DNA of 64,000 bases, from contig OY969816.1 in NCBI GenBank assembly GCA_963703385.1, forward strand, positions 930,001 through 994,000. The letters are read 5' to 3'. This DNA is from Rhodoblastus sp963703385. GTDB taxonomy: Bacteria > Pseudomonadota > Alphaproteobacteria > Rhizobiales > Beijerinckiaceae. The position numbers were made by a program, and so were the translations under genes. Of this stretch, positions 41,990 through 50,353 are shown piece after piece. The notes under the pieces were generated by a model. That model was not told the origin of the DNA. It saw nothing but the letters and a program-made list of their open reading frames with translations, and did no database searches. Positions within the stretch are counted from its first letter, which is position 1, and the number at the start of each line of letters is the position of its first letter.

Positions 41990-43963
41990 TCAGGATTTTT
42001 CTCGGACATATTCGCCGGGGGCGTCGCCGAGGATTTTCACCTTTCCGCCCCCCGGCTCTCGCGCGGAAATCTTTTCCGGCGCCTGGGCGTCGATCCAGTT
42101 GATCCAGTCCGGCCACCACGAGCCGGGATGTTCTTGCGCCGCGGCGACCCAGTCCTCGAAAGTTCCCGACGGGCGCGGCCCGGTCCAATATTGATATTTG
42201 GGCTTGGGTCCGGGCGGGTTGATGACGCCGGCGATATGGCCCGAGCCGCCGAGCACATAGCGCATATCGCCGCCGAACAGCTTGGCGCCGTTGAACACCG
42301 AGCGCGCCGGGGCGATATGGTCTTCCTTCGCCGCGAGATTATAGACCGGGATCTTGACCTTGCCGAGGTCGAGCGTCACGTCGCCGAGCTTCATCTTCTT
42401 CTTGGCGAGCTGATTGTTGAGATAGCAGTTGCGCAGATAGAAGGAATGATTGGCGCGCGGCATGCGGGTGGAATCGCTGTTCCACGCCAGCAGGTCGAAG
42501 GCCATCGGCTCGACGCCCTTCAGGTAATTATTGACGACATAGGACCAGATCATCTCGTTCGGCCGCAGCATGTTGAACGTATTGGCCATCGAGCTGCTGT
42601 CGAGATAACCGGACATCTGCATTTCCGACTCGATATTCTTGATCCGGTCCTCGTCGGCGAAAATCTTCAAATCGCCGGGGTCGGAGAAATCGACCTGGGT
42701 GGTGAAGAAGGTCGCGGCGGCGATGCGGTCGTCGCCCTTGGCCGCCATATAGGCGAGCGTCGCGGCGGTCAGGGTGCCGCCGACGCAATAGCCGATGGAT
42801 GTGACCTGGCGCTCGCCGGTGATCTTTTCGATTCTCTCCAGCGCCGCGAAAAGCCCCTCCTTCATATAGGCGTGGAAATCCTTGTCGGCGTGTTTCCCGC
42901 CGGGATTGACCCAGGAGACGCAGAACACCGTGAGGCCCTGGGACACCGCCCAGCGGATGAAGCTTTTGCCCGGATTGAGGTCGAGAATATAGAATTTATT
43001 GATCCAGGGCGGCACGATCAGCAACGGCCGGCGATAGACCTCCGGGGTCGTCGGCGCATATTGCAGCAGCTCGATCAGGTCGTTGCGGAACACCACCTTG
43101 CCCGGCGTGGTGGCCATGTTCACGCCGAGGACGAACTGCTCGTTATTGGTCTGGCGGATTTTCAGATTGCCGCCGCCGGCCTCGATGTCCTCGGCCAGCA
43201 TTTTCATGCCGCGCGCGAGATTTTCCGCTTCCGCCATCCAGGTGGTGCGCAACAATTCGGGATTGGTGAGAAGAAAATTGGACGGCGACAGCGCGCCCGA
43301 AACCTGACGCAGGTAGAAGGACGCCCGGTCATGCGTGACCTTGTCGACCTCCGCGTCCTCGACCATGTGGTTCGCCCACTGGTCGGCGATCATATAGGCT
43401 TGGCGCAGGAAGTCGAAATAGGGATTGTCCCGCCAGTCCGGCGCGGCGAATCTCTTGTCCCGCGGATCGGTCGGAATGAAGGGCTCCTTCGCCTCGCCCG
43501 AGAACCGGAGCCATGTGTTCGACCACAGGCCCATCAGATTGGTGGAAATGCTGGTCTGGGCCTCGATCGCGCGCTTGGGATCGGACAACCAGTATTCCGC
43601 GACCTTGCCGAAGGTTTTCAGGGCTTCGGTGACGTCTTCCGCGACGGTCGACTTGGCGTGGCCCTCCTCGACCGGGCGAATCATCGCGGCCAGGGCTTTG
43701 CCGCCATGCTCCATGGCGACGGCGAAATTGTCGACCATGCGCTGGAAATTGGGGAGGGTCGAGCCTTTGGCCGCGTCGGCGGCCTTTTCCGACCAAGTCC
43801 CGGACGGTTTTTCGGCGGCGGCAGGAGGCGGAGGCGGTGGTGGGGGCGGCGGCGGCGCCTCGGCGGCCGTCGGCGGCGGCGCGGCCTCCACGGGCGCTTT
43901 CTGCTTGCGTGGCGCGGCCCGTCTGGCGACGCTCTTGCGTCGCGTTTCCTCGCGTGCGGTCAT
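41990..43963 (-). CDS. phaC: Class I poly(3-hydroxyalkanoate) synthase
   Basis: This enzyme polymerises hydroxyacyl-CoA into storage polyester granules. The lipase-box-like active site GYCVGGTLTAATLAYMA carries the catalytic Cys (near residue 395), with the Asp in YNLAAKEDHIAP and the His in LGGSGHIAGVINPP further on. The family N-terminal domain and the VPPWINKFYILDL stretch are present. At 657 residues it is longer than usual (about 560-600) because of an N-terminal extension (residues 1-62) rich in Lys, Ala and Pro, with a run of about ten Pro. That extension may bind granules or phasins; this is inference. Confidence 0.94.
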   Translation of the reverse strand: MTAREETRRKSVARRAAPRKQKAPVEAAPPPTAAEAPPPPPPPPPPPAAAEKPSGTWSEKAADAAKGSTLPNFQRMVDNFAVAMEHGGKALAAMIRPVEEGHAKSTVAEDVTEALKTFGKVAEYWLSDPKRAIEAQTSISTNLMGLWSNTWLRFSGEAKEPFIPTDPRDKRFAAPDWRDNPYFDFLRQAYMIADQWANHMVEDAEVDKVTHDRASFYLRQVSGALSPSNFLLTNPELLRTTWMAEAENLARGMKMLAEDIEAGGGNLKIRQTNNEQFVLGVNMATTPGKVVFRNDLIELLQYAPTTPEVYRRPLLIVPPWINKFYILDLNPGKSFIRWAVSQGLTVFCVSWVNPGGKHADKDFHAYMKEGLFAALERIEKITGERQVTSIGYCVGGTLTAATLAYMAAKGDDRIAAATFFTTQVDFSDPGDLKIFADEDRIKNIESEMQMSGYLDSSSMANTFNMLRPNEMIWSYVVNNYLKGVEPMAFDLLAWNSDSTRMPRANHSFYLRNCYLNNQLAKKKMKLGDVTLDLGKVKIPVYNLAAKEDHIAPARSVFNGAKLFGGDMRYVLGGSGHIAGVINPPGPKPKYQYWTGPRPSGTFEDWVAAAQEHPGSWWPDWINWIDAQAPEKISAREPGGGKVKILGDAPGEYVREKS

Positions 43964-44128
43964 GATTCTTCCCCTGACAAATCATTCTTGTCGGCGGGGC
44001 GGCGCCAAATCAAGGCGGCGTATCGTCCCGTTTCCGACATAATAAGACTTTATGCGCTCGAATGAGCAATGATCCGATGGTGGCGCCTCCATGGAATGAT
44101 GCGCCGCATTTGACGAAAGCCAGAGAAA

Positions 44129-44557
44129 ATGAAGGCTCCGACCGGTTCCCGCCGTCTGACGCGGATTGCGCATGATTCATGCGGAATCCGCATGACGCTT
44201 TTGGCCTCGATCCTCGCGCTCGCCGCCGTCGGCGTCGCCGGCGCCAGCTCCAGCGCGGCTCGGGCCCAGCAAAATCCGTTGCGGGCGCTGAGCGACAAGC
44301 TGAACTGGACCTCGGAGGCCGGCGACGGGCCGGATTTCGTCAGCCAATCGCGTCCCGACCCCAAGGCCATGGGCTATTCGCCGCTCACCGGCGAGGAAAA
44401 GCAGCGGGTTCCGGTCAAGACGCCGGACCAGGTCAAGGCCGACATGGACCAGTTGGTCAAGGATCGTGGGCTTGCGGATGCCAAGGCCAAGGGTCTCAAT
44501 GCGGTCAAGGCCGATCCGGTCGCGCCCAACAAGGTCGCTCCGATCAAGGATGAATAG
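44129..44557 (+). CDS. Small exported protein of unknown function
   Basis: This protein of up to 142 residues has a hydrophobic segment near residues 22-45 (MTLLASILALAAVGVAGASSSAARAQ) that reads as a signal peptide. ATG 44192 would give a standard signal-peptide start of 121 residues and may be the true start. The mature part, starting at QQNPLRALSDKLNW, is hydrophilic, with PDFVSQSRPDP and a Lys/Asp-rich end. I do not recognise the family. It lies between phaC (divergent) and the aminotransferase gene. Confidence 0.6.
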   Translation: MKAPTGSRRLTRIAHDSCGIRMTLLASILALAAVGVAGASSSAARAQQNPLRALSDKLNWTSEAGDGPDFVSQSRPDPKAMGYSPLTGEEKQRVPVKTPDQVKADMDQLVKDRGLADAKAKGLNAVKADPVAPNKVAPIKDE

Positions 44558-44655
44558 ATTTTGGTTGCAAGACCGCTGACATCGGCTCCAAACGCATGCT
44601 AATCACGCCAGTTCCCGGCGCAGCGCCGGCCGATGACGGAGCGAGGACGAAACGG

Positions 44656-45888
44656 ATGAGCGATTTTTATCGCGTGCGGCGGCTGCCGCCCTATGTGTTC
44701 GAACAAGTCAATCGTCTGAAGGCCAAGGCCCGCGCCGCCGGCGCCGACATCATCGACCTCGGCATGGGCAATCCCGATCTGCCGACACCGCGCCATGTCG
44801 TCGATAAATTGATCGAGACGGCGGGCAAGCCGCGCACCGACCGCTATTCCGCCTCCAAGGGCATCGCCGGCCTGCGCCGCGCCCAGGCCGGCTATTACGA
44901 GCGCCGCTTCGGGGTGAAGCTCGACCCCGACAGCCAAGTCGTCGCGACGCTCGGCTCCAAGGAAGGTTTCGCCAACATGGCCCAGGCGATCACCGCGCCG
45001 GGCGACGTGATTCTGGCGCCCAATCCGTCCTATCCGATCCACGCCTTCGGCTTCCTGATGGCGGGCGGCGTGATCCGCTCGGTGCCGATCGAGCCCGACG
45101 AGGCGTTTTTCCGCGCCGCCGAACGCGCGGTCCAGCACTCGATCCCAAAACCCATCGCCGTCGTCGTCTGCTACCCGTCGAACCCGACCGCCACCGTCGC
45201 CTCGCTCGATTTCTACCGCGACCTGGTGACCTTCGCGAAAAAGCACGACATCTACATCCTGTCGGACCTCGCCTATGCCGAGGTCTATTTCGACGACAAC
45301 GAACCGCCGCCCTCGGTGCTTCAGGTTCCCGGCGCGAACGACGTCTGCGTCGAATTCACCTCCGTGTCCAAGACTTTTTCCATGGCCGGCTGGCGCATCG
45401 GCTTCGCCGTGGGCAACGAGCGCCTGCTCTCGGCTTTGGCGCGGGTGAAATCCTATCTCGACTATGGCGCCTATACGCCGATCCAGGTCGCCGCCGCCGC
45501 CGCGCTCAACGGCCCGGACGATTGCATCAAGGAGATGCGCGCCACCTACCGCAAAAGACGCGACGTGATGGTCGAGAGCTTCGCCCAGGCCGGCTGGAAA
45601 ATCCCCGCGCCCTCGGCCTCGATGTTCGCCTGGGCGCCGGTGCCCGAGCAGTTCAGCCGCTTGGGGAGCCTGGAGTTTTCAAAGCTGCTGATCGAAAAGG
45701 CCGAAGTCGCGGTCGCGCCGGGCGTCGGCTTCGGCGAGCATGGCGAAGGCTTCGTGCGTCTGGCCCTGGTCGAGAACGAGCAGCGCATCCGCCAAGCCGC
45801 GCGCGGCCTGCGCCGCTTCTTCGACAGCGCCGATTCGTCCCTGCACAATTTGATCGACGCGCGCGCGGGCCTGACGCCCGCGCGCTGA
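44656..45888 (+). CDS. Class I/II aminotransferase (AlaC-like)
   Basis: This PLP-dependent aminotransferase of 410 residues is of the group that includes AlaC (alanine-synthesising) and LL-diaminopimelate-type enzymes. N-terminal landmarks are YVFEQVNRLKAKARAAG and DLGMGNPDLPTPRHVVDKL; CYPSNPTATV binds substrate. The PLP Lys is in SVSKTFSMAGWRIGFAVGN near residue 240. The conserved C-terminal Arg lies in GFVRLALVENEQRIRQA. The substrate cannot be set from sequence alone. ATG 44656 follows GGACGAAACGG. Confidence 0.87.
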   Translation: MSDFYRVRRLPPYVFEQVNRLKAKARAAGADIIDLGMGNPDLPTPRHVVDKLIETAGKPRTDRYSASKGIAGLRRAQAGYYERRFGVKLDPDSQVVATLGSKEGFANMAQAITAPGDVILAPNPSYPIHAFGFLMAGGVIRSVPIEPDEAFFRAAERAVQHSIPKPIAVVVCYPSNPTATVASLDFYRDLVTFAKKHDIYILSDLAYAEVYFDDNEPPPSVLQVPGANDVCVEFTSVSKTFSMAGWRIGFAVGNERLLSALARVKSYLDYGAYTPIQVAAAAALNGPDDCIKEMRATYRKRRDVMVESFAQAGWKIPAPSASMFAWAPVPEQFSRLGSLEFSKLLIEKAEVAVAPGVGFGEHGEGFVRLALVENEQRIRQAARGLRRFFDSADSSLHNLIDARAGLTPAR

Positions 45889-45984
45889 TGAGCAAGGTCC
45901 CGGTCCCGCGAAGGCGGGCCGAAACGCGGCTCGGTGTCGCGAACAGCGCATTGCAAGGCAAGCGTTTCCCTGCCCTGCGGCGGT

Positions 45985-46687
45985 TCACGCCGTGATCGCC
46001 GAAGGCTTCGGACCTCGCTTTTTCGGGCGCACGGAGCGCCCGAGACTGGCCTCGATCTGGTCAAGGAAAGCCGCGTCGCCCATGGGTCGGCCATTGGCGC
46101 CGGCAAGCTCGAAATCCTCGACCTCCGTGCGCCGAAACGACTGGCCGAGAAGGTCGCGAAAGGCCGGCGCCCGGGTGAGCCCAGGCCTCACATCGACAAG
46201 TTCGTCGTTCCTGCCGGCCAGATGCGCCGCGACGCTGCTGTGAGGCCAATCCTCCGGCCGCTTGACCAGCCTTGCGCGGACGGGGTTGAAGGCGAGATAG
46301 CGAAAGGCGTTCATCAGATGATTTTCGTCCAGCGCGCAACAGGCGAAACGCCCTTGGAACAAATGCCCGGTCACCCGGGCGCGGGCGTTGAAAAACGCCG
46401 TGTAGCGCCGGTGCGCCTCGCCCATGGCCCGCGACAGTCCGGCCGCGCTCGAAGGGACAAGGATGAGATGAACATGGTTGGGCATGAGGCAATAGGCCCA
46501 ACAGGAAACGCCGTTGGCGCGGCAGCGCTCGGCGAGCAGGTCGCGGTAAAGCGCATAGTCGCCTTCTTCGACGAACAATTTCTGCCGCCTGTTGCCGCGC
46601 TGGGTGACGCGCTGGGTGACGTGACGCGCTGGGTGACGTGACGTGATGGGGAAGACCGGGAGCAATGATGCGGGCGATGCGCGCCAT
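45985..46687 (-). pseudogene. REP-associated tyrosine transposase (RAYT), frameshifted
   Basis: The main frame (minus, ending 45985) carries the Y1 transposase motifs: the HUH motif in MPNHVHLILVP and the catalytic Tyr in NAFRYLAFNPVRARLV. The expected N terminus MARIARIIAPGLPHHV starts at ATG 46687 in another frame. The two parts are separated by 34 extra bases made of copies of GTCAC and GTCACCCAGCGC (about 46594-46645). Removing 34 bases would restore HHVTQRGNRRQK, the family norm. As it stands the natural product is interrupted, unless slippage or an internal start is used. Confidence 0.8.
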
Positions 46688-46781
46688 GAGCGGGACCTGC
46701 AACCAGGAATGTTTCGCGGATTGGTATCATGCCTTGTCGGGGAGGTAAATGATTTGGGGAATTGGTATCATGTCACCGTAA
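46684..46781. repeat. 98-bp repeat, copy A (RAYT leader)
   Basis: This stretch covers the RAYT start codon and its upstream leader. It matches 49371-49468 over 98 bp with a single mismatch. It ends in ATTTGGGGAATTGGTATCAT followed by GTCACCGTAA, which also appears inverted at 50021-50050. The match identifies it as part of a mobile unit. Confidence 0.92.
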
Positions 46782-46814
46782 CCTATGTCACCGTAACCTA
46801 TGTCACCGTAACCC
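46771..46814. repeat. 15-bp tandem repeat
   Basis: TGTCACCGTAACCTA occurs nearly three times in tandem, extending the end of repeat copy A. It lies upstream of the RAYT gene and downstream of the protease gene. Confidence 0.85.
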
Positions 46815-46913
46815 CTGGGTCGAGACGACTGGCGTCTTCCATGTCCCCGCGGACACGAGCGTAATGGTCAGCGTTGTCCGCGATTTTCATTCGCTTGATC
46901 TCTCTTGCCCACT

Positions 46914-47588
46914 TCACGCGAGTCCGGCGAGACGCAGGATGATCTGAATGATCGCCCTCGACGGGCGTGTCACGAGTTCGGCAAACAGGTTGATATGCAA
47001 TCCGGTCTGCGCTTCCAACGCCGGCGCCAGGAAAAACACGCCGATCAGGATCATCATGCCATAGGGCTCCAGCGCGGCGAGCGGCGCGGCGAGCGCATTC
47101 GGCAGCAAGCCGACGGCGACGCGTCCGCCGTCCAGCGGCGGCAGCGGGAGCATATTGAACACGGCGAGAAAGACGTTGATGCTGATCGCATGGACAAGAT
47201 TGGTCAGCACCCATCGATCGACGCCGACGGGAAGGGCGCCGATGGTGTGGACGAGAAGGGCGGCGGCGACCGCCAAAGCGATGTTCATGCCCGGTCCGGC
47301 CGCCGCGACCCAGATCATGTCGCGGCGCGGCTGGCGGAGTTGCCGAAAATTCACCGGCACGGGCTTGGCGTAGCCGAACAGAAAGGGCGCGTGGACCATC
47401 AGAAGCACGGCCGGGAGCAGCACCGTGCCGAACGGATCGACATGCCGCAACGGATTGAAGGTGACGCGTCCGGCCCGCAAGGCCGTGTCATCGCCGAAAA
47501 CATGCGCCACATAGCCATGCGCGGCTTCGTGCAGGGTAATGGCCAGAAGCAGGGGAAGAACCCAGGTCGACACCGTAAACAATGTCAT
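46914..47588 (-). CDS. Site-2 protease family (M50) membrane metalloprotease
   Basis: This 224-residue membrane protease is of the short M50 group. The zinc motif HEAAH is in TLHEAAHGYVAHVFGDD near residue 20 and the second motif in NMLPLPPLDGGRVAVG near residue 145. About five hydrophobic segments are present. There is no PDZ domain, unlike RseP. Function is probably intramembrane cleavage of an unknown substrate. The start ATG overlaps the stop of a 52-codon frame (ATGA), suggesting coupling. It ends about 225 bases before the RAYT leader. Confidence 0.87.
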   Translation of the reverse strand: MTLFTVSTWVLPLLLAITLHEAAHGYVAHVFGDDTALRAGRVTFNPLRHVDPFGTVLLPAVLLMVHAPFLFGYAKPVPVNFRQLRQPRRDMIWVAAAGPGMNIALAVAAALLVHTIGALPVGVDRWVLTNLVHAISINVFLAVFNMLPLPPLDGGRVAVGLLPNALAAPLAALEPYGMMILIGVFFLAPALEAQTGLHINLFAELVTRPSRAIIQIILRLAGLA

Positions 47589-47743
47589 GACCCCTTCCCA
47601 CCTGAAGCCGCATCGACGCTGACGAAGAATACGACCGCCATGGCGGTTCGTCTGAAATCGGTCCCCGCCACGCGGTATTCAGCCTCCGCCAACGCCTGGA
47701 AGGCGTCCGCGCCTCTCCCGGTTACGATCGCGGTATGGGCCAT
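47585..47743 (-). CDS. Small ORF coupled to the M50 protease gene
   Basis: A 52-codon frame starts at ATG 47743 (MAHTAIVTGRGADAFQ) and ends in TCATGA, sharing four bases with the protease start. The frame remains open upstream of the ATG for several codons (LTDQELG). No domain or signal is recognised. The overlap is the only support for expression. Confidence 0.4.
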   Translation of the reverse strand: MAHTAIVTGRGADAFQALAEAEYRVAGTDFRRTAMAVVFFVSVDAASGGKGS

Positions 47744-47789
47744 GCCCAGCTCCTGATCCGTTAACGCGTTGGGGCGACGGTCGGTTCGT

Positions 47790-48377
47790 TCAAGCGCCCG
47801 CTTTGCGCGCCGCCAACGCCATGGCGATCAGCGACGCGCCGCCAAACAGCAGGTCGACGCCGACGAGCAGGCCGAGCGCCCAGACCAGCGTCCCCGGCAG
47901 TCCGGAAATTATGATTCCGGCGAGGATCAGATCGATCACGCCATTCAGCAGCAGCCATTCCCATTTGCCGGACATTTCGCGACGATGGGCGATGGCGAGA
48001 AAAATGATCGCGCCGCCATCGACGATGAAATAGGCGACCAGCACGTAGGTCAGCGTCGCCAGGCCCTGGAACGGATTCCACAGCAGCAGCGCGCCGGCGC
48101 CAAGCGCCGCCACCGCCGACAGGAGAGACCAGCCGAATCCCGGCGCGGATTTGGCGCGAAAGGTGAAATAGAGCCCCGCAAGCCCCGCGACGAGGAACAG
48201 CCAGCCCAGAAAAAGCGTCGTGGCGAGGCCGGCGAGCGGGGGCACGACAATGGCCCCCAGCCCGAGGACGCATAAAATGAATCCTTCGGCCAGAAACAGC
48301 CCCCAATGGTCGTGCATCGACCGGGTGAGGGTTTCTCTCAGCATGGAGTTTGGCGTCGTTGGCTGCTGCATTGTCAT
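47790..48377 (-). CDS. HdeD/DUF308 family membrane protein
   Basis: This 195-residue protein has six hydrophobic helices in three pairs, the pattern of the HdeD acid-resistance family. The first pair begins at HWGLFLAEGFILCVLGLGAIV, and the typical GWLFLVAGLAGLYFTFRA follows; later GKWEWLLLNGVIDLILAGII is characteristic. In enterobacteria HdeD helps survive acid at high cell density; a role here is inferred only from family. It reads in the same direction as the protease gene, 46 bases upstream of the small ORF. Confidence 0.82.
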   Translation of the reverse strand: MTMQQPTTPNSMLRETLTRSMHDHWGLFLAEGFILCVLGLGAIVVPPLAGLATTLFLGWLFLVAGLAGLYFTFRAKSAPGFGWSLLSAVAALGAGALLLWNPFQGLATLTYVLVAYFIVDGGAIIFLAIAHRREMSGKWEWLLLNGVIDLILAGIIISGLPGTLVWALGLLVGVDLLFGGASLIAMALAARKAGA

Positions 48378-48504
48378 AGCCGGATTTCCTTCTTATTCAG
48401 AAAGGAACTTTTATGCGCGATTGTCAGATGGAAGGGCGTCCACGCCGATGCTGTCGCCCATTCCGCGGTGTCCGCATGGAGGGCCAGGGCGTGGCTTCCC
48501 AGGA

Positions 48505-49176
48505 TCATTTCTTGGCAGGTTTGATGGTTGCGGCGATTTGCTTGGCGTCTTGCTCTCCCTTGTCGATTTCGGAGGGCGACATGCGCTTGAGCAGATCGTC
48601 GCGCAGGCGCTCCGCCAGACCATCGCCGTTCAGCGCGGAATTTTCATACCAGGCATAGGCCTGCGACTTGTCTTGCGGGACGCCGAGCCCCAAAGCGAAG
48701 ATGTGTCCCAGCTCCTCCTGCGCCATGGCGTTGCCGGCGATCGCGGCTTTATGCAGCCAAACCTGGGCCTGGCCGAAATCCTGGAAAGTTGTGGTTCCTC
48801 TCAGATAGAGTTCGCCGAGACGCCTTTCCGCCGGAACGAACCCTTGGCCGGCCGATTTTTCAAGCAGCGCCTGTTCTTTCGCCATATCCGGTTTGGAGTT
48901 GGGATCGTCATCGCTGTAAATTTCCGCAAGCCAATATTGCGCCTTGGCGTTGCCATCCTTGGCCAAAGGCGTGAGCAGAGCCAGCGCGGTCTGGTCGTAG
49001 CCCGACCGGAAAGCCTCCAGCGCCATTTGCAATTTCGCGTCCGGCGTCATGGGGCGGCTTTTTTCCATGAAGCGGCCGCCGAACAGCCCGACGATCAAAC
49101 CCGCCACAACGATGCCGGCTGCCGCCAGAATGAACGGAGCCTTGTTGTCCGCGGGTTTGGTCGTTTGCTCAGCCAT
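48505..49176 (-). CDS. Sel1-repeat protein with N-terminal membrane anchor
   Basis: This 223-residue protein (from ATG 49176) has an N-terminal membrane segment (about residues 15-35, IVVAGLIVGLFGG). Four to five Sel1-type repeats follow, with the pattern of alternating Ala/Gly/Leu helices (GNAKAQYWLAEIY, GFVPAERRLGELYLRG, GNAMAQEELGHIFALG). Such repeats bind other proteins. A Lys-rich tail ends the protein. AAAGG stands nine bases before ATG 49176; an in-frame ATG at 49203 would add nine residues. Partners are unknown. Confidence 0.75.
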   Translation of the reverse strand: MAEQTTKPADNKAPFILAAAGIVVAGLIVGLFGGRFMEKSRPMTPDAKLQMALEAFRSGYDQTALALLTPLAKDGNAKAQYWLAEIYSDDDPNSKPDMAKEQALLEKSAGQGFVPAERRLGELYLRGTTTFQDFGQAQVWLHKAAIAGNAMAQEELGHIFALGLGVPQDKSQAYAWYENSALNGDGLAERLRDDLLKRMSPSEIDKGEQDAKQIAATIKPAKK

Positions 49177-49370
49177 GGGAAGGGCCTTTCGACATTTATT
49201 CATATCCTATTATCTATAGCCTAAAAAATCGCGCGCCATCCCCGACCTTGCCGCGAGCGTCCGGCAGGACCAGGGCGTCCCGCCTCGGTCGCGCCAGGGT
49301 TTCGATCACGCCGACTGCTCCACTATCCAGCGGGCGATTGGCGGCCAATGCTCTTTCAGGGTCCGCGCGC

Positions 49371-49468
49371 CCATGAGCGGGACCCGCAACCAGGAATGTT
49401 TCGCGGATTGGTATCATGCCTTGTCGGGGAGGTAAATGATTTGGGGAATTGGTATCATGTCACCGTAA
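49371..49468. repeat. 98-bp repeat, copy B (left end of the 612-bp element)
   Basis: It matches the RAYT leader at 46684-46781 with one mismatch, including the ATG of the transposase gene on the minus strand. After that ATG the similarity stops, so the transposase itself is missing here. The last 30 bases (49439-49468) form one arm of the inverted repeat that closes at 50021-50050. Confidence 0.92.
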
Positions 49469-49822
49469 TTTCGCGTGCGCCTCTCTCAAAAACCTTCGTT
49501 TTTGAGAGGAGGCTCACCGTCGCAGAAAATTCTCTCTCGAACGGTCACGATTTTCAGGACGATCAAAAGTCTCGGATTTTGCAGAGCCCTTGGATTTTCC
49601 GCCCCACCCGAACAAAGCCTCTTGCTCTTGGATAATGCAGTCACCACATTCGAAACGTCCAACTGCGGGCCTCGCGGTCCAATATGATGGAACCTATCCT
49701 GTTTTTCCTCGCAATTCAGGATAGGACACGCGAAGGGCCTCATGTGCCCCACAGCGTTTTGGCTCGGCATGGCATGGTTTGGGCGAGGTACTACCTCGAC
49801 GGACAAGGTAGGAAGGCCAGCG

Positions 49823-49861
49823 AGGTCTAGCACAACCCCATGAGCGGGAAATGCTAGACCT
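49823..49861 (+). promoter_or_regulatory. Hairpin covering the start of the 33-codon ORF
   Basis: AGGTCTAGCA (49823-49832) pairs perfectly with TGCTAGACCT (49852-49861). The second arm includes the TG of the ATG at 49851, and the likely ribosome site AGCGGGAA lies in the loop. A five-codon frame (ATG AGC GGG AAA TGC TAG) starts in the loop and ends inside the start codon region of the peptide. This could set low or regulated translation. Confidence 0.5.
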
Positions 49862-49952
49862 AATAAAGGCGATCCTTGAGATCGTTAAAGCGATCATCGA
49901 GATCGTCATTAAGCTTGTAGTAATCTATGCCGCTATTCGCGGTATTGGATGA
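49851..49952 (+). CDS. 33-residue hydrophobic amphipathic peptide
   Basis: The peptide begins MLDLIKAILEIVKAIIEIV and ends with an aliphatic stretch and RGIG. Ile, Leu, Val and Ala alternate with evenly spaced Lys and Glu, giving a strongly amphipathic or membrane-inserting helix. Such small hydrophobic peptides are known as type I toxins or small membrane regulators, but I recognise no specific family. Support comes from the intact frame, a start-site hairpin just upstream and an intrinsic terminator 10 bases downstream. It sits alone inside the 612-bp inverted-repeat element. Confidence 0.5.
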   Translation: MLDLIKAILEIVKAIIEIVIKLVVIYAAIRGIG

Positions 49953-49965
49953 TATGCGGGCGATG

Positions 49966-49993
49966 GGCGGCTGATTGCCGCCCATTATTTTGC
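49966..49993 (+). terminator. Terminator after the hydrophobic peptide ORF
   Basis: ATGGGCGGC, loop TGATT, GCCGCCCAT and then TATTTTG: a 9-bp perfect stem with a T-rich tail, in the direction of the peptide ORF. Confidence 0.75.
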
Positions 49994-50353
49994 ACAAACC
50001 TCAAACCTCCAATATTGGGGTTACGGTGACATGATACGAAATCCCCAAATTAAAAGCCTGGAATGCAGAGCTTTCCAGCCATGGGCCGGGTCTCTGCACG
50101 CGAAATTCAGAAATTCTCACCATGAATTTCGGTGACGTAAAATTGGACCAGGGATTTGGATCGCTGGAACCTGCAATTGGATGTCGCCGTATAACTTTGT
50201 GCTTTCGCAACCTTAAGCTCGACCCGCGCCACGTCGCAAAGGCTTTGGATCGAAACCCGCCGCGTTTCTTCCTGCCTGTTCGCGCCGGGCGAAAAGGCTC
50301 GCGCAAGCCGGCCGGCTCAATGTGGGAGGCGTCCCAATCCCGGAGCCGCCATT

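Larger units (their letters stand above)
49439..50050. mobile_element. 612-bp inverted-repeat element with no transposase
   Basis: The ends are 30-bp inverted repeats with two mismatches (49439-49468 and 50021-50050). They share sequence with the leader of the RAYT gene 3 kb away, so the element may be a non-autonomous relative moved by such an enzyme. Inside are two hairpins: CTCTCAAAAA with TTTTTGAGAG near 49483-49507, and CCTATCCTG with CAGGATAGG at 49693-49725. A 33-codon peptide gene and a terminator follow. The whole 49177-50353 interval contains no longer credible gene. Confidence 0.65.

Noticed and set aside
46371..46730. Alternative minus-strand frame beginning MIPIRETFLVAG at the RAYT leader, with a partial copy at 49214-49417.
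   Set aside because: It is just another reading frame of the duplicated 98-bp leader; it diverges right after the repeat in both copies.
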